Origin: an uncultured Prevotellaceae bacterium
GTDB taxonomy: Bacteria > Bacteroidota > Bacteroidia > Bacteroidales > Bacteroidaceae
Direction of reading: 5' to 3'
DNA length: 37,693 nucleotides
Assembly: GCA_902774925.1 (NCBI GenBank)
Contig: CACYKE010000047.1
Span: 1 to 37,693, forward strand
Both the position numbers and the translations under genes were made by a program. Below, in pieces: positions 13,082 through 21,564 of this stretch. Numbering within the stretch: position 1 is the first letter of the stretch; each line of letters starts with the position of its first letter. The notes below the pieces were generated by a model that was not told the DNA's origin, made no database searches, and saw only the letters and a program-made list of their open reading frames with translations.

Positions 13082-13121
13082 AATCGAGAGCGGTTTTGAG
13101 GCCGTTCCCGATTGTTTTTTT
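13082..13121. terminator. Terminator between convergent genes
   Basis: AATCG...CGATT and CGG...CCG pair around TTTTGAGG, followed by eight T. An A-tract on the other side (13070s) makes it usable in both directions, serving the S41-like gene and the convergent beta-barrel gene. Confidence 0.75.
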
Positions 13122-13144
13122 ATTACGTTCTAAATCGCTGTGGA

Positions 13145-13638
13145 TTAGAAGTTGTAGTACATACCGAAGCTAACTTCGCTGCCAAGGTTGAAGCCGAAAG
13201 ACTTAGTGCTCTCGTCATCACCCTTAAACTTCTCGTTCTTGTTACACCAGGCTTCAGACCAAACTGCCAGATATTGTCCTTCACATCACCCCACTTAACG
13301 TTCTGGTAACCGAAACCACCATCGATGAAGACGTTCACCATGTTGAGCTTAACAGCAGTGTAACGAACATATGGAGAAATAGCGAAAGTCTTAACTTTGT
13401 CAGTGAAAGTAACACCATCAACCTTCGTCTTGTCCTTACCCTCACCATAACCAACTACTACGCCGACAGCCCAATCTTCGTTCAGGTTGTAACCAATCTC
13501 AGGCATAATTGACCAAACAGTCTCGCTGTTACCATCGTAAGACTCAGAAGCAAAACCGAGGCTACCACCAACATAAACCTGAGCGTTTGCAGTCATAGTC
13601 ATCATTGCAACAAGTGCAATAGCAAAAATCTTTTTCAT
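13145..13638 (-). pseudogene. Outer-membrane beta-barrel protein, frameshifted near the C-terminus
   Basis: The ATG at 13638 gives a signal peptide (MKKIFAIALVAMMTMTANAQ) and a small porin-like barrel: V-Y-V-G-G-S-L-G-F, M-P-E-I-G-Y-N-L-N-E-D-W, I-S-P-Y-V-R-Y. At about 13245, after F-G-L-K-P-G-V, the frame is lost and continues to a non-barrel tail ending at 13123. In the next frame the proper barrel end is intact: N-K-N-E-K-F-K-G-D-D-E-S-T-K-S-F-G-F-N-L, then S-E-V-S-F-G-M-Y-Y-N-F and stop at 13145, with the aromatic last residue that barrel assembly uses. A deletion before this point is the simplest explanation; sequencing error is possible. Confidence 0.75.
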
Positions 13639-13707
13639 AATCTTTTTACCTATTTTTTTAATTATACTTTGGTGCACTTTCGAGCACCGTTATCTTGAAA
13701 TCGGCTG

Positions 13708-13715
13708 CAAAGGTA
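13708..13715 (-). promoter_or_regulatory. -7 promoter box for the beta-barrel gene
   Basis: TACCTTTG on the minus strand, about 70 bases before the ATG at 13638, so this gene has a longer leader than most here. Confidence 0.65.
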
Positions 13716-13800
13716 AGAAGTATTTTGACATTGTGTGCGCAAACAGCGAGCTTTTTATCATTTTTGTAACAATTCCTTGATTTATGTCAGTTTTTCTTTG

Positions 13801-13808
13801 TAACTTTG
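13801..13808 (+). promoter_or_regulatory. -7 promoter box for the GH3 gene
   Basis: TAACTTTG, with TTGATTT about 16-20 bases upstream as -33 candidate. The GH3 start codons follow at 13826 and 13838. Confidence 0.7.
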
Positions 13809-13837
13809 AAGCCCAATACGCAAAAATGATAAGAATT

Positions 13838-16309
13838 ATGAAACGAACCGCACTATTTACGCTGCTGATGGTGGCTGTGACGAGCCTCCATGCACAAACG
13901 CCGGCCATTCCCCGCGACGCAAAGCTGGAGGCGAAGGTAGAGAAAACCCTGGCGAAGATGACGCTGGACGAGAAAATCGGTCAGATGTTGGAACTGAACC
14001 TCGACATCATCGGAAAGATGACCGTTGAGAATGCCAAGATAGACCGCGAAAAGGTACGTTCTGTATTGCAGCAGTATGGCCGCTCGGAAGCAGAAATCAA
14101 GAAGGTTCTGAGTGAGACTGACCAGCAGATTATCGACCGGTTGGGCGCTTTCCCTGTAGATATCTATCAGGGCGATACCAAGCGTGTGTGGAAACTCAAC
14201 GAGACGATGCTTGACACCCTCATCTCGAAGTGGAAGGTGGGTTCGATTCTGAATGCCCCTGGTTCGCGTGCAGCCAGCAAGGACGACTGGCAGAAGTGGA
14301 TTCGGCTGATTCAGGAGAAGTCGATGAAGTATCTCGGCATTCCCGATATCTACGGACTGGACCACAACCACGGCGTGACTTATACTGTAGGTGGAACGCT
14401 CTTCCCCCAGCCTATTAACCTCGGTGCGACGTTCAATACAGAGCTGGCGCGTGCTGGTGCGGAGATTACGGCTTACGAGAGCCGTGCAGCCAATTGTCCT
14501 TGGGTGTATAACCCCGTGGTGGATTTGAGCCGTGATCCGCGTTGGCCCCGTGTCTGGGAGAGTTTCGGTGAAGATGCCATCGTCAATGCGAAGATGGTGG
14601 TAGCCGAAATCAAAGGCTATCAGGGCGACGACCCCAACCATATTGACCAATTCCACGTAGGAACGAGCACGAAGCACTACTTTGCCTACGGAGCGCCGTG
14701 GACCGGTAAAGACCGTACGCCGGCCTATCTCAGTCCGCTGATGATTCGCGAGAAGTATTTCGAGCCCTTCAAGCAGGCCGCCCTCGCCGGCACGTTGACA
14801 ATGATGGTGAACTCGGCATCGGTGAACGGTGTACCTGTCCACGCCTCGTACGAATATCTGACGAAATGGTTGAAGGAGGATTTGCAATGGGACGGATTCC
14901 TCGTGACCGACTGGGCTGATATTAATAATCTGTACTCGCGCGAGAAGGTGGCCAAGGACAAGAAGGATGCTATCCGCATTGCCATCAATGCCGGTATCGA
15001 CATGTCGATGGACCCATACAGCGTCGAGTTCTGCGTATTGCTGAAGGAACTGGTCAACGAGGGTAAGGTGAAGATGAGCCGCATTGACGATGCCGTCCGC
15101 CGCATTCTCCGTGCGAAGTATCGCTTAGGTCTGTTTGACGAGCCGAATACTGGCGGCAAGGGCTTCGAGAAGTTCGGCTGCGACGAATTCGCTGCTGCCT
15201 CCCTTCACGCTGCTGAAGAGAGCATGGTGTTGCTGAAGAACGAACAGAACGTGCTGCCGATAGCGCAGGGCAAGAAGATTCTGCTCGTGGGTCCCAACGC
15301 CAATCAGATGCGCTGCTTGCACGGTGGCTGGAGCTATACGTGGCAGGGTTCGAGGGCTGAAGACATGTCTGAGAAATACAATACCATCTACGAGGCCCTG
15401 TGTAACAAGTTCGGCAAGGAGAACGTCACGATGGAACAAGCCATCACGTACAAGGAAGACGGAGCCTACTACGAGGAGAACAAACCCATGTTTGAGAAAG
15501 CTGTGTTTGCCTCGGCCAAGGCCGATGTCATCGTGGCATGCATTGGCGAAAACAGCTATACGGAAACGCCCGGCAACCTGAGCGACCTGTGGCTGAGTGA
15601 GCCCCAGCGCAACCTCGTGAAGGCGATGGCGAAGAGCGGCAAGCCCGTCGTGCTCGTATTGAACGAAGGTCGTCCGCGCCTCATTGCCGACATCGAACCG
15701 CTGGCCAAGGCCGTGGTGGATATCTTCATCCCTGGCAACTACGGTGGTGACGCGCTGGCTAATCTGCTGGCAGGCGATGCCAATTTTTCGGGAAAGATGC
15801 CATACACCTATCCACGTGAGATCAATTCCCTCAACACCTACGACTATAAGGTGAGTGAGGAAGTCGGTACGATGGAAGGAGCCTATAACTACGACGCGAA
15901 GGTTTCGCTCCAGTGGCCCTTCGGCTACGGACTGAGCTATACCACCTTCGAGTATTCGAACTTGAAGGTTGACAAGGCGACGTTTACCGCCGACGACGTG
16001 CTGACGGTGAGCGTCGACGTGAAGAACACCGGCAGCCGTGCGGGCAAAGAGGCCGTGTTGCTGTATTCGAGCGACCTCGTGGCCAGCATCGTCCCAGACA
16101 ACAAGCGTCTGCGCGACTTTACGAAGATTGCGCTGGAGCCCGGCGAGACGAAGACGGTAACCTTCCAGTTGCCCGCGAAGGATTTGGCATTTGTCGGTGC
16201 CGACTGCCGTTGGACGTTGGAGGAAGGCGATTTTGTGCTGCGTGTTGACCGTCTGACGACGACCACGACATGTACGAAGACGAAGGTGTGGGAAACGCCG
16301 AATATTTAA
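13838..16309 (+). CDS. Glycoside hydrolase family 3 beta-glucosidase-type enzyme
   Basis: An 823-residue secreted enzyme from the ATG at 13838 ([20 protein letters not shown], signal peptide cleaved after H-A). An ATG at 13826 is a near alternative. The GH3 N-terminal barrel runs to about residue 420 and includes K-H-Y-F-A-Y-G and the nucleophile Asp358 in G-F-L-V-T-D-W-A-D. The alpha/beta sandwich domain contains [10 protein letters not shown], and a fibronectin-III-like domain (G-Y-G-L-S-Y-T-T-F, then [13 protein letters not shown]) ends the protein. It is BglX-like and would act in the periplasm on beta-glucosides or related oligosaccharides. No SusC/SusD genes adjoin, so the substrate cannot be read from context. 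It is likely cotranscribed with the antiporter downstream. Confidence 0.93.
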   Translation: MKRTALFTLLMVAVTSLHAQTPAIPRDAKLEAKVEKTLAKMTLDEKIGQMLELNLDIIGKMTVENAKIDREKVRSVLQQYGRSEAEIKKVLSETDQQIIDRLGAFPVDIYQGDTKRVWKLNETMLDTLISKWKVGSILNAPGSRAASKDDWQKWIRLIQEKSMKYLGIPDIYGLDHNHGVTYTVGGTLFPQPINLGATFNTELARAGAEITAYESRAANCPWVYNPVVDLSRDPRWPRVWESFGEDAIVNAKMVVAEIKGYQGDDPNHIDQFHVGTSTKHYFAYGAPWTGKDRTPAYLSPLMIREKYFEPFKQAALAGTLTMMVNSASVNGVPVHASYEYLTKWLKEDLQWDGFLVTDWADINNLYSREKVAKDKKDAIRIAINAGIDMSMDPYSVEFCVLLKELVNEGKVKMSRIDDAVRRILRAKYRLGLFDEPNTGGKGFEKFGCDEFAAASLHAAEESMVLLKNEQNVLPIAQGKKILLVGPNANQMRCLHGGWSYTWQGSRAEDMSEKYNTIYEALCNKFGKENVTMEQAITYKEDGAYYEENKPMFEKAVFASAKADVIVACIGENSYTETPGNLSDLWLSEPQRNLVKAMAKSGKPVVLVLNEGRPRLIADIEPLAKAVVDIFIPGNYGGDALANLLAGDANFSGKMPYTYPREINSLNTYDYKVSEEVGTMEGAYNYDAKVSLQWPFGYGLSYTTFEYSNLKVDKATFTADDVLTVSVDVKNTGSRAGKEAVLLYSSDLVASIVPDNKRLRDFTKIALEPGETKTVTFQLPAKDLAFVGADCRWTLEEGDFVLRVDRLTTTTTCTKTKVWETPNI

Positions 16310-16343
16310 GAGGTGAGAGGTAAGAAGTAAGAGGTAAGATATA
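16309..16343. repeat. Five-heptamer (35-nt) array between GH3 and antiporter genes
   Basis: Units AGAGGTG, AGAGGTA, AGAAGTA, AGAGGTA, AGATATA, then AAA and the ATG at 16347. The array begins at the last base of the GH3 stop codon. Purine-rich units could serve as ribosome-binding sequence. Confidence 0.9.
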
Positions 16344-16346
16344 AAA

Positions 16347-18614
16347 ATGGCTGAGATTCCAGAACTAATCAACGACCTGGCGTACATCCTGATGTCGGCA
16401 GGTATCGTGACCCTGATTTTCAAGAGACTGAAGCAACCCCTGGTGTTGGGATATATCGTGGCAGGATTCCTCGTGAGCCCGCACATGCCATATACCGCAT
16501 CAGTAGTAGATACAAAGAACGTACACCTATGGGCGGACATTGGTGTGATGTTCCTGCTGTTTTCGCTGGGATTGGACTTCTCGTTCAAGAAAATCCTGAA
16601 GATGGGTGCTTCGCCTATCATTTCGACCATCACCATCATTTTCTCCATGGCATTGCTGGGTGTGGCGGTAGGACATGCATTCAATTGGTCGAGAATGGAC
16701 TGCATCTTCCTCGGAGGAATGCTCGCCATGAGTTCGACGACGATTATCTACAAAGCCTTCGACGACCTGGGGCTGCGCCAGCAGCAGTTTGCCGGACTGG
16801 TGATGTCGGTGCTCATTCTGGAAGATATTCTGGCCATCGTCATGATGGTAATGCTGAGTGCTATTGCTGCCGGCGATAATCCCGACGGAGGACAGATGCT
16901 GGGGTCCATCGTCAAGATAGGTTTCTTCCTGGTGTTATGGCTGGTGGTGGGAATCTTTGCCGTTCCGGCCTTCCTGCGTAAGATTCGCAGACTGGTGAAC
17001 GACGAAGTGTTGCTCATCGTGGCGTTAGGACTATGTTGTGCGATGGCTGTCTTCTCAACGAAGGTTGGTTTCTCGTCAGCTTTCGGAGCTTTCATCATGG
17101 GAAGCATCCTGGCAGAGACTATCGAGGCCGAGCATATTGAGAAGCTGGTGGAACCCGTCAAGAACCTCTTCGGAGCCATCTTCTTCGTATCGGTAGGTAT
17201 GTTGGTTGACCCCCAGATACTCATCGACTATGCATTTCCCATCCTGGCACTGGTGCTGACCATCCTCATCGGACAAAGCACGCTGGGGTCGCTTTCGTTT
17301 ATGTTGGGTGGCGAGAGTCTGAAGTCGGCCATGCGCTGCGGTTTCTCGATGGCGCAAATCGGTGAATTCTCGTTTATCATTGCCTCGCTGGGATTGTCGC
17401 TGGGCGTCATCAGCGAATTCCTCTACCCCGTCGTCGTGGCCGTATCGGTCATCACGACCTTCCTGACGCCTTACATGATTCGTCTGGCTACCCCGGCTTA
17501 CAGCAGTCTGGAGCATCACCTGCCGTCGAGAATCATCCAGCTGCTGAACAAGCAGAGCATGAGCCGTCCGGAATCGACGGAGAAGAGTCTGTGGAAGCAA
17601 CTGTTGACACAGATGGCTGTCAACACGCTGGTTTACGCCATCCTGACATCAGCCACCATTGCCGTGATGTTTACGTTCTTCCTGCCATTCATCCACGAAG
17701 TGTTGCCAGGCGAGCATCTAGAAATATACGGCAACATCATTACGGGCGTGCTGACCGTCATCTTCATCTCACCATTCCTGCGCGCTATGATTATGAAGAA
17801 AAACCGTTCGGAAGAGTGGCGGCAGCTATGGGAGGAGAGCAACAAGAACCGTCTGCCCCTGCTGTTTACTATCCTGGTGCGTGTCATCATTGCCGTGGCG
17901 TATATCTTCTACATCTGCCACTATCTGAGCCATCTGACCAACGCCATCGTGATTACCATCGGAGTGATGGTCGTAGCGCTGATGGTGGTCTCGCGAACGG
18001 TCAAGCAGCGCAGTATCAAGCTGGAGCGACTCTTTATGCTGAACCTGCGTTCGCGCGACATCGAGGCACAGGTGCACGGCAAGAAACGTCCGCTGTACGA
18101 AGGACGATTGTTGGACCGCGATATCCATATTGCCGATTTCGACGTGCCCATGAATTCGCAATGGATGGGCAGTACGCTGAAACAGCTGAACTTAGGACGC
18201 AAATACGGTGTCCATGTGAGCAGCATTCTGCGAGCCAATTTCCGATTGAACATTCCCGATGGCGATTATGTTATCTTCCCTGGCGACAGGCTGCAGGTTA
18301 TCGGCAGCGACGAACAGGTGTCGAAATTTGCCCACGCTATCAAGACGGAGGTCATCGGTGAGGACTTCGACTTGGAGAACCGCGAGATGAAGCTGCGCCA
18401 GCTCATCATTGGAGAAGGCAGTCCGTTTATCGGCAAGAACCTGAAAGATAGCGGCATCCGCAATCTCTATAGCTGTATGGTGATTGGTCTGGAGGAAGGA
18501 AAGGAAAACCTGTCGCGTCTCGACCCGAACCGTCGTTTCGAGGAAGGCGACATTCTTTGGATTGTGGGCGAGCAGGAATCGCTCGACGCGCTATTCGGCA
18601 CAGATAAAGATTAA
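16347..18614 (+). CDS. CPA2-family cation:proton antiporter with two RCK_C domains
   Basis: A 755-residue inner-membrane protein. About 12 membrane segments in the first 400 residues form a Na+/H+ exchanger fold (P-L-V-L-G-Y-I-V-A-G, L-L-F-S-L-G-L-D-F, S-S-T-T-I-I-Y-K-A, Q-I-G-E-F-S-F-I). More hydrophobic segments lie between about 410 and 560. Two TrkA_C-type regulatory domains follow at roughly 590-677 and 679-755 (each with G-D-x-L-x-V-I/I-V-G). It is KefB-like but lacks the NAD-binding RCK_N domain of true Kef proteins, so nucleotide control is doubtful. Probable role: K+ or Na+ and pH homeostasis. The stop overlaps the convergent lptD stop by four bases. Confidence 0.88.
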   Translation: MAEIPELINDLAYILMSAGIVTLIFKRLKQPLVLGYIVAGFLVSPHMPYTASVVDTKNVHLWADIGVMFLLFSLGLDFSFKKILKMGASPIISTITIIFSMALLGVAVGHAFNWSRMDCIFLGGMLAMSSTTIIYKAFDDLGLRQQQFAGLVMSVLILEDILAIVMMVMLSAIAAGDNPDGGQMLGSIVKIGFFLVLWLVVGIFAVPAFLRKIRRLVNDEVLLIVALGLCCAMAVFSTKVGFSSAFGAFIMGSILAETIEAEHIEKLVEPVKNLFGAIFFVSVGMLVDPQILIDYAFPILALVLTILIGQSTLGSLSFMLGGESLKSAMRCGFSMAQIGEFSFIIASLGLSLGVISEFLYPVVVAVSVITTFLTPYMIRLATPAYSSLEHHLPSRIIQLLNKQSMSRPESTEKSLWKQLLTQMAVNTLVYAILTSATIAVMFTFFLPFIHEVLPGEHLEIYGNIITGVLTVIFISPFLRAMIMKKNRSEEWRQLWEESNKNRLPLLFTILVRVIIAVAYIFYICHYLSHLTNAIVITIGVMVVALMVVSRTVKQRSIKLERLFMLNLRSRDIEAQVHGKKRPLYEGRLLDRDIHIADFDVPMNSQWMGSTLKQLNLGRKYGVHVSSILRANFRLNIPDGDYVIFPGDRLQVIGSDEQVSKFAHAIKTEVIGEDFDLENREMKLRQLIIGEGSPFIGKNLKDSGIRNLYSCMVIGLEEGKENLSRLDPNRRFEEGDILWIVGEQESLDALFGTDKD

Positions 18615-21481
18615 TACCACTGAACAGCGTTTGTATAACCGCTGCGCTTATCGTACTTCAAGGCGTCGGTAAGCGTGGCGGCATTGCATCGGAAGGAGAA
18701 GTTATAGCTGGTTATCGGCGCCAGCTGCACGCTACACGACATGCTGAAGCAATGCAGGTCGCGCGACAGTTGTGCGGTGGTCACAGAAATCTTATTGTTT
18801 TCAAAGTCATAGCCTGACGAGAACGAGATATCCCAGCCTTCGGACAGACGGATATTGCCGCTGATGTTCAGGTTCTGCGTGAACTTATAAGGATAGCGCA
18901 TGGTGTCGTAGTTGAACGAGCCTGCGGTGTTCTCGCGCATGGTAATACCATAGCCGAAATGAATGGACCAAGGCATGGAGAACGCCATGTAACCGTCTTC
19001 GTCAGTTTCTGCCATCTCGCTTTCGCCGCGACCGGCACCATGCTTGCCAGCCTCCATCTTGTCGTCGAGGTTGGTATCCAAACCAGTGTCGTATTCGTCG
19101 TCATTCTGATCCTTATCCTTGTCCTTCTTCTTTTTGGGTCTCTCGCCACGCAACCACTTGAAGAAATTGGCGACTTTCTCGTTGGTGAGGTTGTAGTCGA
19201 TGTTCTGAGACATACCCTGGAAACGTCCGAAACGGCCTTTGCTATACTCTGTACGTGTGCCGATATAGGGCGTAGCACCTACGGAGTCAGCCTCGTAGGC
19301 GTAAGTGGCAAACTGGGCATTAAGATTGAAGGTGTAACTCTTCGAAAGTTTCAATCGCAACGTGGTGCTGAGGTCGCTCCAAGGGCGCTCCTTGGCAGCA
19401 AAGTTATACGACATCTGTGCGCCCAACTCATCAATGAGACTGACCTTCACCAGCGAGTCGTCCTTATTACGATACTTCATCTCGACATTGTTCGAGATAG
19501 ACATGGACATAGAGCCTCGCATATCCTTGCTGGGAGGTGAATAGAGGGTTCCCGAATAGGGTGAATACTCCACCAAGGTAGAGTTTCCTTCCTTGTCAAC
19601 TTTCACGTAATGGTCGTAATAGCCATAGTGCTCTGCACCGAAACCGGGGGCGTAGCTGAAACTGACGTTGGGCGTGAAGACGTGACGGATGCGGTCAATC
19701 TTATTACCGAAAATCTTGCGACTGGGAATATAGAATCCGTAGAGCTTGGTGGAGAGCGACATGCTCAAATCCCAGTCATACATATTGAAGAATCCCTGAA
19801 CAGTATCGACACGCTCGCGCTGATTATCTTCGTCCCACGAACGCTTGTACTTCTGCGTCAGCATCTTGTCGTTGAAATTTAACGAGGGGTTGACGTTCAG
19901 ATATTTGAGGATATTGAAACTGGCGTTGGCGCGAATGTTATGATCCATACCGTTGCGCCAGTCCTTCGTCAGACTCGACTTCATGAGTTTATCCTCTTTC
20001 GTATGGATGGTGTTTTGAAGATTACCCGTATACTGCAGGGCGATCTTCTCATACCAGCGCTCCTCGCCTACCCCGTTTTTGCGCTTGAAGGGATAGAAAC
20101 GCGATACGCTAATGTTCAATTGCGGCAACGTCAGGTCGACAGTCGAGTCGCGCATATTCTGGTTGGCGCTCACGGTAAGGTCCATCGTCATGCCAATACT
20201 CGAGAATCCTGTACCTAATCTTACATTCGAAGTTCGTGTCGATTGTGACAGAGCCTGCGGGTTATACAGCGAATTCAGGTTGTTTGACTCGTAACTCTGT
20301 GAGGCATAGTTCACACTGGCCGAAAGTGTACGGACGGGATTCGCCTTTTGGTCCTGACGGTGAGACCACTTGATAGAGAAGCTGGTTTCACGTACGTAAT
20401 CAGGCATGTTCTTGTCGCCCGTCACCGTATTCTGGTAGCTGGCATAGAACGAACCGCTGTAACGGTAGCGCTTCTTATAATTGGATGCTGCCGAGAGTCC
20501 CCACGTGCCCTTGGTATAGATTTCACCCAAGAGTTTAAGGTCGACCTTGTCGTTGATGGCAAAATAGTAGCCGCCATCACGCAGATAGAAGCCACGTGTC
20601 GACTCGTCACCATAAGTCGGCATGATGATACCCGAAGAGTAGCTCTTGGTGAAGGGGAAGAAACCGTAGGGAATAGCCAGCGGCAGCGGCACATCAGCCA
20701 CCACGAGATATGCAGGACCGAAGACGACATCCTTGCCCGGACGAACTTTAGCTCGCGAGAGGGCGAAATAGAAGTCGGGGTGTGGCTGGTCGCAGGTGGT
20801 ATAGCGTCCGTGATAGAGATACATGTTGCCATCAGCATCACGCTTCGATATCTCTGAGGTCATATAACCTTCATCCTGCTGAGTGTAAACATTCTGGATG
20901 AGACCCTTCTTCGTTTTGAAGTTGAAGGCCATCGTATCGGTTTCGTAAGTGTCGTTACCCATCTTGAATACAGGGGTGCCGTACTTCTGACCCGTTGTGT
21001 CGCGCGAACCGGTGGCATGAACCAAGCTAGAGTCCATCGACATGTAAATCTGGTCGCTCTCCAAGTCCATATTCTCATATTGCACGTGAGACTTTCCATA
21101 AAGGAAGGCCAGTTTTGTGTCGCCCATATATACCAGTGAGTCTTCTGCCGAATACTCTACAGGGGCATCGATACCGTTTTTGCGCTGTCGGTTCAAAGAG
21201 TCGGCACGCAACGAGTCATCAATGACTTTGTTGTGCATCCAAATGGCCTTTTGCAAGGAATCCATGCCTGCCGTGTCAGGTTTCAGAGAGTCCTTCATCA
21301 AGCTATCTGCAAGATTCTTCAATAAGGTATCCGCAATATGCTTCAAAGAATCCGCTGAAACAGAATCAGTAAGCACGCTGTCGCGGCTTCCTCCTAAATG
21401 GGGGAAGCGCATAACAGGTACTTCTGCCATCAAGAATACGATGACAAATAGCAGCATGAATATGAGCGTTTTTCTTCTCAC
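18611..21481 (-). CDS. lptD: Putative LPS assembly protein LptD (Bacteroidetes type)
   Basis: A 956-residue outer-membrane protein. A signal segment is followed by a Ser/Asp/Leu-rich linker. An OstA/LptA-like beta-jellyroll comes next (about 115-250; L-A-F-L-Y-G-K-S-H-V-Q-Y, then T-D-T-M-A-F-N-F-K-T-K-K-G), then a large barrel (P-L-P-L-A-I-P-Y-G-F-F-P-F). LptD inserts lipopolysaccharide or lipooligosaccharide into the outer leaflet; this form is typical of Bacteroidetes. A cytosol-like charged loop rich in K and D lies near 790-830. The start is GTG, and a -7 box (21487-21494) is so close that the message would be almost leaderless; an ATG at 21457 is the alternative. murF-alr lies upstream on the same strand. 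Confidence 0.85.
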   Translation of the reverse strand: MRRKTLIFMLLFVIVFLMAEVPVMRFPHLGGSRDSVLTDSVSADSLKHIADTLLKNLADSLMKDSLKPDTAGMDSLQKAIWMHNKVIDDSLRADSLNRQRKNGIDAPVEYSAEDSLVYMGDTKLAFLYGKSHVQYENMDLESDQIYMSMDSSLVHATGSRDTTGQKYGTPVFKMGNDTYETDTMAFNFKTKKGLIQNVYTQQDEGYMTSEISKRDADGNMYLYHGRYTTCDQPHPDFYFALSRAKVRPGKDVVFGPAYLVVADVPLPLAIPYGFFPFTKSYSSGIIMPTYGDESTRGFYLRDGGYYFAINDKVDLKLLGEIYTKGTWGLSAASNYKKRYRYSGSFYASYQNTVTGDKNMPDYVRETSFSIKWSHRQDQKANPVRTLSASVNYASQSYESNNLNSLYNPQALSQSTRTSNVRLGTGFSSIGMTMDLTVSANQNMRDSTVDLTLPQLNISVSRFYPFKRKNGVGEERWYEKIALQYTGNLQNTIHTKEDKLMKSSLTKDWRNGMDHNIRANASFNILKYLNVNPSLNFNDKMLTQKYKRSWDEDNQRERVDTVQGFFNMYDWDLSMSLSTKLYGFYIPSRKIFGNKIDRIRHVFTPNVSFSYAPGFGAEHYGYYDHYVKVDKEGNSTLVEYSPYSGTLYSPPSKDMRGSMSMSISNNVEMKYRNKDDSLVKVSLIDELGAQMSYNFAAKERPWSDLSTTLRLKLSKSYTFNLNAQFATYAYEADSVGATPYIGTRTEYSKGRFGRFQGMSQNIDYNLTNEKVANFFKWLRGERPKKKKDKDKDQNDDEYDTGLDTNLDDKMEAGKHGAGRGESEMAETDEDGYMAFSMPWSIHFGYGITMRENTAGSFNYDTMRYPYKFTQNLNISGNIRLSEGWDISFSSGYDFENNKISVTTAQLSRDLHCFSMSCSVQLAPITSYNFSFRCNAATLTDALKYDKRSGYTNAVQWY

Positions 21482-21486
21482 GGCTG

Positions 21487-21494
21487 CAAATTTA
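21487..21494 (-). promoter_or_regulatory. -7 promoter box for lptD, decides start
   Basis: TAAATTTG on the minus strand ends five bases before the GTG at 21481. With transcription starting about 5-7 bases after the box, either GTG is used leaderless or the ATG at 21457 is used. Confidence 0.7.
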
Positions 21495-21564
21495 CAAATA
21501 ATTTGTCGAATACGGCCCGCATTGACACCATTTAACGTAAATTATTACGTTTTCTTGAGTATGG

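Noticed and set aside
15125-16729. Minus-strand frame of 534 codons
   Set aside because: Lies antisense to the well-supported GH3 and antiporter genes and spans their junction.
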